A DNA stretch of 64,000 bases from Lytechinus variegatus (taxonomy: Eukaryota > Echinodermata > Echinoidea > Temnopleuroida > Toxopneustidae). The stretch lies in NCBI RefSeq assembly GCF_018143015.1, contig NC_054756.1, positions 19,427,361 to 19,491,360 of the forward strand, in the 5' to 3' direction. Of the stretch, positions 25,139 to 36,420 are shown piece by piece. Below the pieces are notes generated by a model. That model was not told the origin of the DNA, made no database searches, and saw only the letters and a list, made by a program, of their open reading frames with translations. The position numbers and the translations under genes are program-made. The stretch's first letter is position 1. Each line of letters starts with the position of its first letter.

Positions 25139-26769
25139 ATAACAACTCTTCCTGCCTGGGTAGAAGTTTTTCAATGTTTCCGGCAGATGATTGTGATCAA
25201 TTGAAACAGTTGAACATGTACATGTATGGCCAGCAGACGATTAGGGATGCAATTGGGATGCATGGTAGACCCTCCACATCTCGAGATGGAGAAGGGACTC
25301 TCTTGTACGCCTATATCTTGTTCTCCCTTGGGGATACTCCATTCCTCTCTTGCACCCCTTGGCTGCTACCTCCTTGGCCACCACCTATAAAAAAAAGGGA
25401 GAGGGAGAGAGAAGTGTTATATTGTAGGATAAAGTAGAAGGGATTTTCATTGCAATATTCTATGACAGCCAGATTTTAGGATTCACTTTAGGGCACAACA
25501 AACAAGATGTCTTTTTCAGTGCTCCAAGTTACTTAAATTACATTAAAATTGTATTAGTTTGCATTCAATCAAATCCCTCAAATTCTGGCACATACCTGCA
25601 TGCAGTTAAAGGACTTCCCCCTTAGGTCATTTAGGCCTGAGTGTAAGTTTATTGGGAAGGTGATTATAATCAAATACTAACTATGACAGAAAACATTACA
25701 CATATTGCAATGATATCCCTGACACTTTATCAAGATAAATGAAATATTCATACTTTGCTTATTTTGTAAACCAATTGCCTTTTGCTGTTGCAACTATTTT
25801 TACAAATTCATTATGTATATATGGGGATAGGACTTTATTCTTCGAAGTTTATGTCTTTCTAGAATTATGCACATGTCAAACTTGTACCTCAACGAGTCAG
25901 AAAGCATTTTGATGTTTTGTTTGATGTGCATTAACCAGAAGTATTAATTGTCCCACTTTAATATTATGAGGACAAAATTTATCAAGGAGTTTGCGGACAG
26001 TTAAAATATTTTAGCAAATCATAATGAATCATCTTGTGAAATTCAATGTGGCAACATTACTTTCGAGAAACATTTAAGTGGCTTTATACGTCGGACCGCC
26101 AATTGTTCAAATGCTATATAGTTTTTTGTTTACACTTACCTTTTAAGGACTGCATTGCTCTTGAAGTAAACAAAGGAAATAGAATTTAATTTGCTAAATA
26201 TGAATAAGGTCCTTCCTCTATTTTAACTGTAGTTACTTTTTAAATGTATGGGTTTACCCAAGAGGTTCACTAGGTCCTTACCTGTTCAGACGAAAAACAA
26301 AACTCATTATTATACATTGAGTCGCATTAATGAGACACTGATCATTCATGTAATCATTTTGAAATCATGAATTATAAATAGTAAGTAGACAGTGACTTTC
26401 AGAATAACGATCATTTTATTGTGACCCATTGAAAGTTGAATCTCATTGGGTAATCCCAGATGTGCATGTATGCTGTCCATTCTCCAATATTTCTCACTGC
26501 ATACGCCCTCGAGTTGTGTATTTTAATGTTCATCAAAATATACTTGTGCTAGGGCATATACTGATGTAGAAGTAGAATAGTCGATCAAAGATTATTCAGT
26601 ACTCATTACATTTTATCAAGACGGACATGATACATGTACATGATGAAAATAGGCCCATGTCATTTACAATTTTTAATATATGGCAAGATTTGCAGTTTTT
26701 ATTAAAAGGACATTGTCAAGTTTTTAAAAGGATTTTAAGATGGGCCTGGTTTTTGTTGGTTGGGGGGAA

Positions 26770-27051
26770 TATAGTAATCGGTAAGATTACATTGTAGGGC
26801 AGGAGACCCTGCCCCTGATTCCCCTGGTTTCCCCCGATCAATAGCCCTTGCTGCCCAGTCAGCCGTAGGCCCGGCAGCCCCGTATATAAAGAGCTGCCAC
26901 GCCGGGCCACGGCAGAGACCATTTCAAGAGACCATTTACTGAGACCACTACAACTGAGATTATACCAGAGATTTAGAGCTACAAGGAACTTCATCGTCGG
27001 ATACCGGTGATGTCTCTCGTCTCTACTACCAAGGTAAGCAGGATTACCTTA
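26770..27051 (+). repeat. right LTR
   Basis: Second copy of the LTR, 282 bases, with the same TATA box (26883-26891) and splice donor, about two differences from the left copy. It lies about 3 kb from the 5' end of the CHDH gene, which is on the other strand. Confidence 0.65.
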
Positions 27052-27315
27052 AACGTATACAGCATACGCTGTGTATATATACACAGACTCTGTGACAAAA
27101 AGAAGTGAGTTTTTATTCACTTTATGATTAGAGTGCATGTCATCGTGTCAATATATTTTTTCATACTGAAATAAAGTCAATATTTGAATGATTCCGAGTA
27201 AAAAGCGGCAAGCACAGAAAGTTTATTTATCAAAAATCAACAATTTGTGTGAATGGGACTTTATATGGCAAGTGAATGAACTTTCAGTTGAAGTATATAT
27301 ACATATTGGTAGTAC

Positions 27316-27840
27316 AGGGTGTTTAAAAAAAGGGTAACCAAGTTCGAAGGTCAGCCATATATTGAAAATACTTGGTTTATTCCTATGTTCTCTATTCTAC
27401 GAATTGAGTAACTCATCAACTTTAATTTGACACCATGCTTACCTCAAAATTGTAACTGGTCATAGAGCTGGTCATAAAGGGGTACAAACCCTTTTTTCTA
27501 AGTTTTGGGGTTTCAAGATACTACACGAAATCAACTTTGTTTTAAGGTTTTGCTTACAGAAGAGTTTTCCCTTCAAATTTTAGTGAAATGCTTTCACCTG
27601 TGTTAACTTTGTGAGTGAAGGCATTTACAAATCGACTGCCTAGCTTCAATCTCTGTTAAGCACATTCATCCTTACCTTTTTGCACCAACACCTTCGACGT
27701 TTTCACAGTACCTCCCCTGTCGGTCGCCGCATGTCTTACATTGCTCTTCTAACCATTGCGGGATCGTGACGAAGAATGTTTATATCGTGCCAAACCTGTG
27801 CCTGCAAGTCATCAAGATGTGCTCAACCCAAACTCCGACG
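27316..27840 (-). mobile_element. 3' end of an IS630/Tc1-mariner-type transposon
   Basis: The edge ACAGGGTGTTTAAAAAAAGG is typical of DDE elements whose ends begin CAGGGTGT. On the minus strand, bases about 27815-27690 encode LQAQVWHDINILRHDPAMVR, then RRAM and, in a shifted frame, RYCENVEGVGAKR. This resembles the C-terminus of DDE_3 transposases (LQ..I..E...I...P..VRR....M.RR...C....G.H.E). At least one stop and one frameshift lie in this short piece. The rest of the transposase is missing; the fragment is cut off near a long C run at 27868-27885. Confidence 0.5.
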
Positions 27841-28196
27841 AGATACCAGTCAGGTGACATACACTCGCCCCCCCCCCCCCCCCCCAACAAAAAAATAGCA
27901 GATGCGATGAAATTTCATTTTGATTTGAACTGTTGAAGGGGAAAGACTGATGAAACCAAAACCTTACAAAGTGGTTTCGTGCATGTGGTAACTTTTCTGA
28001 AATTATGTGATGTTTAACAATAGTAGGATCAAAAGAAATTCCAAAGAAAACTAATGAATACAAAAGGGAAATCTATATATCGATGAAATATCAACAATAT
28101 ACAATGCTATATCAGCATGTTCATTGAATGGGAAACAATAACTTTAAAAACCCCACATGTTATCATTAATGGTTATGGCAAAAAGTGACGAAACTC

Positions 28197-30005
28197 TTAT
28201 TCAGCGTCATAGTATTTAACCAAGGGTTCACCCTCCCTCTGGGTATCTAAGGATGTCGGTCTCCAAATCGGCACGTTGCTTTTTTCTAGAGGGTTATTAC
28301 CGAGGATAATGTCGGCCGCCTTCTCAGCAATCATGATTGTTGGAGCATTGGTGTTTCCACTGACGATGCTTGGCATAATTGAAGCATCAACAACCCTGAG
28401 ATTCTCTAGGCCAAAGACTCTGGTATTGTGGTCAACTACAGCCATTGGATCGTCTTCAGAACCCATTTTACAGGTTGAGGTTGGATGGTAGATTGTCTCG
28501 CTTTTAGCACGGATGAAGTCATCAAGTTCAGAATCCGTCTGGACAGACGCTCCTGGCGACAATTCTTCCCCACGGTATTCATCAAAGGCCTTCTGGGCGA
28601 TGATCTCTCGAGTGATCTTGATACTTTGTCGCAAGTCCCTAATATCAACTTCAGCGTCGAAGTAGTTAGGATCAATGAGTGGATGCACGGCGGGATCACG
28701 AGACATAAGCTTGATAAAGCCTCTACTGCTCTCCCTCAATGTATTGACATGAATCTGAAAACCGTGGCAGTCTCCGGGTACTTGACCATGATCATGAACT
28801 ACGACTGGCAAAAAGTGCATCTGGATATCTGGATGATCTACTCCCGGACGGCTTCTCACAAAAGCTCCTGCTTCAAGGTGAAATGTTGTGCCGAGCCCAG
28901 TCTTGAACATGAACCATTCAAGTCCTATTTTGACCATAGAAAAGGGCGTCTTCCACTTGGGTGTATAAAGTGTGACAGGCTTCCTGCATTGATACTGGAT
29001 GTAAAGTTGCAAGTGATCTTGAAGGTTCCGACCCACGCCGGGAAGGTGAGCAACTAATGGAATTCCCAGCTCTTTCAACTCATCTCCATTTCCTACTCCA
29101 GACAGCATTAGCAGCTGCGGTGAATTGACTGCTCCACCGGACAGAATAACTTCTTGTGATGCCCTTGCAACCTTTTTTTCATTACCACAGGAAAATTCCA
29201 CGCCTACTGCCTTTATCCCCTCGAATAAAACTCTTTCACCTAATGCTCGTGATTGGATTGTCAGGTTGGTCCTTTTCCGGACATCTTCTGACCCAAGATA
29301 TGCGTTTGAGCTATTCCATCGCCTTCCCTTGAAGGTTGTCATATCAAGGTATCCAACCCCTTCTTGCTGATATCCGTTCATGTCAGGTGTGTATGGGTAT
29401 CCGCATTCCTCACCCGCCTTAACGAACGTTGCGAATAGAGGGTTTTCTGATTTACCGACGGAGACATGAAGCGGGCCATCCCCTCCTCTGTAGTCATCTG
29501 CACCTTTCTCATGACACTGGGCACGTTTGAAGTATGGAAGGCAATCTGCATAGGACCATCCGATAGCGCCCTCTCTCTCCCATCTATCGTAGTCAGCAGC
29601 ATTACCTCGGATGTATACCATTCCATTGATAGATGAGGAACCACCTAGGACCTTACCTCTTGGCCAGTACATCTTCCTGTTGTTAAGGTGCCTTTGAGGA
29701 ACTGTGTGGTAATACCAGTTGTGTGTTTTGCTGCCAAGACAAACCCCCAAAGCAGCTGGCATTTGGATCGTCCACGAATTGTCTTTTGGTCCCGCCTCCA
29801 AGAGTAGAACATTGTTGCTAGGTTGGGCAGAGAGACGATTAGCCAGAACACATCCTGCAGACCCGGCTCCCACAATAATGTGCGTATACTCGTCTTGGCC
29901 CTGTATACCAGCCTGTGTACTCAGTGGTATCTTGTGTGGATAATTTAAAGAAGCAGATATACGAGAACGTTGCGTGAGGTCTCTCATGCCTGTATATGAG
30001 AACAC
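28197..30005 (-). CDS. CHDH: choline dehydrogenase, mitochondrial (GMC oxidoreductase)
   Basis: 602 codons with a full GMC oxidoreductase fold. It oxidises choline to betaine aldehyde with FAD at the mitochondrial inner membrane, the first step to glycine betaine. Visible motifs: the FAD-binding GAGSAG (residues 46-51) with LLLEAGP (67-73); GMC signature 1, GKVLGGSSSINGMVYIRG (117-134); signature 2, GGAVNSPQLLMLSGVG (290-305); the catalytic His in YHPTSTCKMG (His507); and the partner Asn in SGNTNAPTIMIAEKAAD (Asn553). The C-terminal PxxRPTSLDTQR resembles vertebrate CHDH. The length is close to the human enzyme (about 594). The Arg-rich N-terminus fits a mitochondrial leader. A strong acceptor (pyrimidine tract then ATATACAG|G) lies at 29989/29990, inside the apparent first five codons, so the first exon may lie upstream and the Met at 30005 may be intronic. 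The gene is otherwise intronless. Confidence 0.9.
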   Translation of the reverse strand: MFSYTGMRDLTQRSRISASLNYPHKIPLSTQAGIQGQDEYTHIIVGAGSAGCVLANRLSAQPSNNVLLLEAGPKDNSWTIQMPAALGVCLGSKTHNWYYHTVPQRHLNNRKMYWPRGKVLGGSSSINGMVYIRGNAADYDRWEREGAIGWSYADCLPYFKRAQCHEKGADDYRGGDGPLHVSVGKSENPLFATFVKAGEECGYPYTPDMNGYQQEGVGYLDMTTFKGRRWNSSNAYLGSEDVRKRTNLTIQSRALGERVLFEGIKAVGVEFSCGNEKKVARASQEVILSGGAVNSPQLLMLSGVGNGDELKELGIPLVAHLPGVGRNLQDHLQLYIQYQCRKPVTLYTPKWKTPFSMVKIGLEWFMFKTGLGTTFHLEAGAFVRSRPGVDHPDIQMHFLPVVVHDHGQVPGDCHGFQIHVNTLRESSRGFIKLMSRDPAVHPLIDPNYFDAEVDIRDLRQSIKITREIIAQKAFDEYRGEELSPGASVQTDSELDDFIRAKSETIYHPTSTCKMGSEDDPMAVVDHNTRVFGLENLRVVDASIMPSIVSGNTNAPTIMIAEKAADIILGNNPLEKSNVPIWRPTSLDTQREGEPLVKYYDAE

Positions 30006-31680
30006 AGGGAATAAAACGGAAGGAGAAAGGAAACATATCAGGTTCTGTATTTACTATTATGGCCACAATACAAATACAAAATCATGTGGGTTAAGTTATA
30101 TCTATGTCACCATTTACTTATTTAAATATTTTCACACACAAAACTGTTTACTTAAACATGAGAAGCTGGTTTCATTTTCTCAAATCACTATTTTGTTAAG
30201 GTTTGGTAATTGTAGGGATCAAAGGGAGTTCAGTCGCATAGTACATTGTTCAGGTACATTGTGACATCATCATTGCTATGGCCTATCAAGAAGTTCATAA
30301 TTCAATTTTTCAAAGAAAATCAACTGCTGAATTAAGATTTTACGGCAACGACTTTCGTTTGTTTGGAATATTAGATTACATCCCTTTATAACCGAGATCG
30401 GTACCCTTCACCAAAGCTTCATACGGGCATTTATCATGTTTATATGGTGATTGGTGATTACATTTCGCCTACTCTTTAACTTGAAGATTGCACTTTGGAT
30501 GAAATGAGGGTTCTCATACTGTTTGCTCTATTTTAGGAACGCAGTTGACATCAATGACTGGTCAATATATCATATTACAGGACATGTCTTACGTCGTTAC
30601 GATTAAACATGTTAAAAGAGTGGCTAAGAGTCATAAGAATGATAGTAGTAGTTATGATAATAGCGATAATAATAATACTAATTATATTAATGACAATTGT
30701 AATTATCATTATTGTTGTTGTTATCATCATTGTTATTAGTAGTATTATTATTATTATAATGATGGCCAAATCTACGTTGAAAGCATTAGTTATTTGCAAA
30801 TCTGATATTTTTTAAGACAGTGTTGAGATTTCTGCTAGAAAGTATACATGCTCTTCCATTGTTACGTATCAAAGGAAATCGAGCCATTAGACCACTTGGG
30901 CTCTTCTTAATTCCTATGAAATAATAATATTAGATTGCTAAAAAGATATGATTCTAAATGGAACTAAAAATACTGAATCCTTTCTTCAAAATCACACAAA
31001 TGCTCTACCTACCTTGTCTTACTCTTGCTACTGTCCGAAACATGTTTTCCTGATTTTAATAATCTCCTCGCGGTCAGATGATTTAGAAATACCTTATGAA
31101 AATCATAGATGACAAGCCACTGCCATTCATGATCGCTTACTAAACCCGAGCCAAGACTTATCTGCATATGTATATGCATCGCTATTTCGGGTTTAAGAAA
31201 ATTAAATTGATATATACTTCTACGTGACTCCAGTTCCAAGTTCATGAGTGTCTATTTTGGACTTTGAGCGCATCGTAGTGAAGGAGGCTTCGAGCATGGT
31301 CTGCTGGGCAAACCCTTCACTCGAAATAAGGGTCTGAATGTGCAGCCTACTCATGCCTTGTGTACTGAAGGCTCTCTCGCTCAGGAACAGCAAGTTTTGT
31401 ATGTGCTAGTCTTTGCGTGGAGGCACACTTGTTGATCAAAGTTCCAATGAGGGTCTGTGCCTGCAGACTAGCTTCGAGCGGGGACAGCTTCGATCATGTT
31501 TACTATGCTTATCAGAGGGACCTTGGGGTTGTTGTTGTGAGGCCATAGGCTTATCTATGACCTGCTCTCTTGACCGTCTCTCGATCTTTCTGTACACTAT
31601 TCCAACCTTAATTTTATTTTATTGAATTGTGTCTATTTTAACCATGTTGGTCAGTCCAAATATAATTATGTAACCAATTT
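30006..31680. other. no gene recognised; simple ATT/GAT repeats near 30640-30770
   Basis: AT-rich upstream region of CHDH. It should contain the CHDH promoter and possibly a small 5' exon, but none could be placed. Between 30640 and 30770 runs an interrupted TAG/ATT microsatellite. Confidence 0.4.
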
Positions 31681-31768
31681 GATTTTTTAAAGTAGATTTC
31701 TTGTACTTCAGCCTTCGGGCTGCCATATGTTGTTTGCTTTAATAAATACCATTTTACTACTACTGCTA
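31400..31768 (+). repeat. LINE-type 3' end fragment
   Basis: The block ends in CTTCAGCCTTCGGGCTGCC (a small hairpin, CAGCC...GGCTG) then TTTAATAAATACC and a short ACT tail. The block at 33060-33300 has a related ending on the other strand (TGTACTTCGGCCTCCTGGCC then GCAATAAATC). Both look like CR1/L2-type 3' ends; no coding part was found. Confidence 0.35.
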
Positions 31769-31769
31769 C

Positions 31770-32096
31770 CCCCAGGGAGGGGGGCATTCCAATGTATATA
31801 GCTGTACATCACATGTGTGACCAAATTGTTTCCCAAAACCCCATAAACGAGTTTGTTTTTTTCTTTGTGTGGAAAATATCCCCTTACACAAGTTTTCACT
31901 GGCTTTATCTACACAATTTGGCCCCCTAAACAAGTTGTCACCAGAATATGACCTCCGTGAAAAAAACTTTGGAAAAAATACACTAAACACGTTTGACCAC
32001 GCGTTGACCATTCTTTCAAAACCACTCATTTTTTTGGTCACTCATGTGTACAGCAATATATTTGACTGCCCCCCCCCCCTCCCTCGAAGGCGTGCA
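31770..32096. mobile_element. unclassified inverted-repeat element with G/C-run ends
   Basis: The left end (GGGAGGGGGGCATTCCAATG, then TATATAGCTGTACATCACATG) matches the complement of the right end (CATGTGTACAGCAATATATT then a C run). Inside, degenerate CCCCTAAACAAGTTGTCACC repeats occur, as in the element at 17690. It is non-coding. Confidence 0.55.
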
Positions 32097-33060
32097 GTGG
32101 CATAATTCTGGGGAGGGAGGCAGCTGGGGGCACTGTGCACCCGCACTATTGGTTTTACCAAATAAAAAACGCCGTTTACAAACGTGTTCAGTATTTTTGC
32201 GAGTGTGTTTTGACAAGTGCCAGTTTGCAATCTTATAAAAGTGCCTATTCTTGTATTAAATTGCTGTTCTGTTCAAATTAAGCCACTATTTCCATGATTT
32301 CTATGTTCTACCAGAGCCGGTTTCCCCATTTCTACTTCCTTCTGCATGTGCATGTTTTCATATGTGTTCGCACTAAATTCCCCTTTTTACACATGTGTCT
32401 TTTTGAGCTCCCCCACCCTTCCCAAACGAAAAGACGTTGAGTCGCCCATGATCTAACATGCTAAAGTTTCATGAAATCTGTTCACTTACGCGTTTTTATT
32501 TTTATTTTAAGTGGGTAGATAATATGCTTTTTTGGTTGTTTTCCTTGTTTTAAGAAAGTAACCTTTTCTAGATTGGAAGAGCCCCATTCCCTCGTCCCCC
32601 CCCCCCCCATTCTTACATTGCCCCAGGAGAAATACGAATATATATGATTTATTTGCCTGCAGGTATTTCCCAAAAATGTATTTGGTTGCGGAACAGAGTG
32701 GTATAATCCATACAAAGAACAAATACGTGTTCACACATTCATGACATGAAAATGAAAATGCCCCAAAATATATAGTGCTTTTCATGTGATATTGATACCT
32801 ACCACAATAATATCCGATTTATCCCCACGTGACAGACGGTGAGACATTTAACGCATGGTGACGTTTTGATGTGGAAATCGATCAAGGTACAACATAATTG
32901 TAAATATGTACGGCTCTCCCAAATGATTTTATTTTACAAAAGAGGTCAATTCTTAAATGGACATGAACACATCCGTATGTTTACCTTCCTAAAAAAAACC
33001 TGACGAGTGCGTGACTTTTTCAAACTTTGAATCATGCAAATTCATTCAACCATACTTAGA
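32097..33060. other. no gene recognised
   Basis: Mixed AT-rich sequence with a long C run at 32597-32609. Blocks such as AACACGTGTTC and CCCTTTTTACACATGTGTC suggest decayed relatives of the G/C-run element family, but no ends could be set. Confidence 0.3.
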
Positions 33061-33300
33061 ATATAAATTGATTTATTTAGCATAGATTTATTGCGGCCAG
33101 GAGGCCGAAGTACAAATCTTTATACAACCGTATGCCAACATCGAATTTACATTAAAGCTGCACAACGTTATGATATTGATATTGGTAGCAAGGGCATAAT
33201 CATAAAACATACATATTCATGCCGGTAAGGCAGGAATGTTTTATACGTATGTCATATCGTTGGAGCGTACATGTACATTAAAATCATTCTAAATTATATG
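33060..33300 (-). repeat. LINE-type 3' end fragment
   Basis: Minus-strand reading ends TTGTACTTCGGCCTCCTGGCC then GCAATAAATCTATGC, resembling a non-LTR retrotransposon 3' end; compare 31680-31768. Confidence 0.35.
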
Positions 33301-33885
33301 ATATAAACAAATGACGAAGTGTCGATATCCCTTTCAAATAAAACGAAATGATTTAATATATTACCTGCAACGGATAAGGCAATTTAATCTCCCCTACCCT
33401 TCCCATCATCTTTCTTTCTCTCTCTCTCTCTCTCTTGGTGTTTGGGGATTTCAAAGTTTACGGTATACTAGTAGGCTATCTTGTATAAATGCGTTAACAT
33501 TCCCAATCCTGTTGATCTCATTATTCAAGGGAACTTTTTAGGCTGCAGTGCTACAATGCCACAGCTGAACAGGGCGATCCTTCCAATGTTATTTTTGCGA
33601 TCGCCATCGGCGGATCATCTACGCATGCGCACTTTGTTCAAAACAGGAACCAATCAGAGTGGTTCTTTCATAATTGCATAAATTGCTGAGGACAGAGTCA
33701 TGAAGCAATATCTGATTTTGATTACACTTCTGTCCCTATCAAAAGGTCTCATTTTTCCCATAAATATAAAGCAACAACAGTTTTCACTTCATACAAAATC
33801 AAAGTACATTAAGAGTTTACAAGAAAGTTATACGTTACCAAACAAATATCCGGGACAAATATAACCGACTGCACAATCATTTTAA

Positions 33886-33891
33886 TTTATT
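33886..33891 (-). terminator. poly(A) signal of the WSC/sushi gene
   Basis: AATAAA on the minus strand about 205 bases after the stop codon at 34097-34099. Confidence 0.45.
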
Positions 33892-34096
33892 GAAGCAACC
33901 ATACATGTAAATAGGCTGAAAAACATATATCCTATCACACGTGACTCAATTGTCTCTCCCACAACAATCACAACTCCTGATCTACCTTTAATAATCTTCA
34001 TTATTTTTCTAAGAAGCCGTTTATTTTTATCAGTATTTACAAAGATTTCAAGATTTCGTGAATCAATCTGCACGCAGTCGTACTGTTCAATCCACC

Positions 34097-34364
34097 CTAC
34101 AGTTTAATGATCTCGTAAGTAAAATCTTTGTCACCAATATTGGCAGGATGACCCTCCAGAGCTTCGTAAGCGTGTTCTTTCATATCACATGCATCACTTA
34201 TGTATTCATTGCCGCTACTTTCATTAACTTGGTGTGCAGATCCTGTCTTGATAATGGCAGTGTCGTATGGCACTGGTTTTGTCATTTCTATACTTTCAGA
34301 ATTGAATCCGGGGTACTGACGATGTCTTACCCTCACATCTGATGAGGGGTTTGTACTACGCCTC
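34097..34364 (-). CDS. cytoplasmic-tail exon and stop
   Basis: Acceptor TTATTTTTTCAG|G completes the Val codon begun in the TM exon, giving TYRLV-RRRSTNPSS, a basic stop-transfer stretch directly after the helix. The 88 residues include PGFNSESIEMTKPVPYDTAI, NEYISDACDM, HAYEALEG and, at the very end, FTYEIIKL. YEAL and YEII are spaced by 13 residues, just outside the usual 6-12 of an ITAM. Each also fits YxxPhi endocytic signals. Confidence 0.8.
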
Positions 34365-35647
34365 CTGAAAAAATAAATAATATTTTCGAGAAAATAACAG
34401 GAGTTCTTTAATAATGTTTGTAGTAGAAGTAGCATTAGTGATAGCCATAGTAGCAGTAATAGTAGTAGCAGATGTACAGTGCGTATCAAAAAAAGTTTAC
34501 ACTTTGAAAAAGACCTGGGAATAAAAAAATATACAACATGTGGGTAAAATTTTTCACATATAATCTTGGGTTTGGGTCTCATCTATCCAATGAAAGTAAA
34601 AGTTTTAACAGGATATTACATTTGAGTGAGCAATGTCCATTTTCGTAAAGCTCGCAGAAATCTGTTTGCGCAGAAATGCTTGTTTTCACGCTGTGTCAGT
34701 GGGAAAGGGCGAAATCAAACTTATCCTGCAAACATTTCTCAAACATTTCCCTTGCGCTTTTAGTCAATTAAAATAAAACGGATACATTCAAGTATTCTGG
34801 AGCAATTTTGCCACCCAATTTGAAAATTTCAACACTTAGTAAGCACAACCTTTACCCTTTTTGTGCCAGCTGGATCTGAGGACATAACTGAATCTGAACA
34901 AATGTTTTTTATCAGACATCTCCAGCATTTTTTTCACTTAGTTTTTATCATTTAATGTGGGTTTACGTTTCATTTTTTAATTCAATACTTGTTTCTCCAA
35001 ACTTTTCCCAAGCTTGACAAAGATTAACAAAATGCAAAACAAGCCTTAGCCATTTCATGTAAGTTACAGCTCATTGTAAAGCAAATATCGTCACGATGAC
35101 CTCGGTGTGTGGGGGAGTGGGGTGGGGTGCAATGCACTCTTCGAAGTGTTTTGGACGAGGAAGCAAGTTAAAAAAACGTTAAAAAATCTTCAAATCAATT
35201 TTAAAAGCTAACTTCCACGTGTTCCTCATGATTAAGGTCTAATTTTTTTCGCATAACTATTTCAAAGTTCTGCGCAAATCATTTTTCATTAACTTTACAA
35301 AAGCAAGTGGTGCTCACTCAAGCGTTAATATTTTTCGACAGTTATATCGTCACTTGCTTAAATGGATCTGTAACAATGTTAAAATGTGGAAAAAATGTTC
35401 AGGATATTTACAAATGTATAATTTCACAGGAGTTTTTCTAAGGGTAAACTTTTTTTTGATACGCACTGTAGAAGCTGAGTACTACTAATCGTAGAAATAG
35501 TGGTAGTGTTGGTGGTGGTGGTAGTAGTGTAGTGTAGTAGTAGTGGTAGTAGAAGTAGTAGTAGAAGTAGTAGTAGTAGTAGTAGTAGAAGTAGTAGTAG
35601 TAGTAGTACATGTAGTAGTAGTAGCAGTAATAACAGTAGTAGTACAT

Positions 35648-35681
<34 letters not shown>

Positions 35682-35800
35682 CACTGGTAGAAGTAGGAGT
35701 AGTAATAGTAATATTACTGACGACTGAAAGTAAAAGTAGTTGTAGTATAATAGTAGTAGCAGCAGCAGGAAAAGTAGTAGTAGTAACAGTAATAACAGAA

Positions 35801-35846
<46 letters not shown>

Positions 35847-35919
35847 AAGTAGTAGTAGCAGCAGCAGTAGAAGTAGTAGTAACAGTAATAACAGGAGTAG
35901 TAGTAGTAGTAGTAGAAGA

Positions 35920-35984
<65 letters not shown>

Positions 35985-36236
35985 AAGTAGAAGTAGTAGT
36001 AGTAGTAGTAACAGTAATAACAGAAGTAGTAGTAGTAGTAGTAACAGTAATAACAGAAGTAGTAGTAGTAGCATTTGAATATCCCAGGATCGAAAACCAC
36101 ACCTCAGATATCATTATTTACTCAATGATTTATAAACTGTCGACCTAATGTTGAAACGAGCATTATTATTCAAAAGCCAATCACAGAAAATTACACGAGA
36201 CACTAATAAGTAGTAGTAATAGTAGTAGCAGCAGCA

Positions 36237-36312
<76 letters not shown>

Positions 36313-36332
36313 AAGTAGTAGTAGAAGTAGTA

Positions 36333-36369
<37 letters not shown>

Positions 36370-36377
36370 AAGTAGTA

Positions 36378-36420
<43 letters not shown>

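Larger units (their letters stand above)
19785..27051 (+). mobile_element. LTR retroelement fossil, apparently non-autonomous
   Basis: Two direct repeats of 281 and 282 bases (19785-20065 and 26770-27051) differ at only about two places and bracket 6.7 kb. The sequence GGTTGGGGGGAA directly before the right repeat looks like a polypurine tract. TGGCGCTGCG, one base after the left repeat, is a candidate tRNA primer site. Both are hallmarks of LTR elements. The termini are TATAGTAATC and GATTACCTTA rather than TG/CA, and no target duplication is clear. The interior has one Ser/Arg-rich coding region (22995-25138). I see no reverse transcriptase or integrase, so mobilisation in trans is implied. 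The near-identity of the LTRs means a recent insertion. The coding region is broken about once. Confidence 0.65.

Noticed and set aside
26716-26994. Minus-strand open frame, also present at 19802-20008
   Set aside because: It is antisense to the LTR; it exists twice only because the LTR is duplicated.
28485-29057. 190-codon plus-strand open frame
   Set aside because: Antisense shadow of the CHDH coding region, without motifs.
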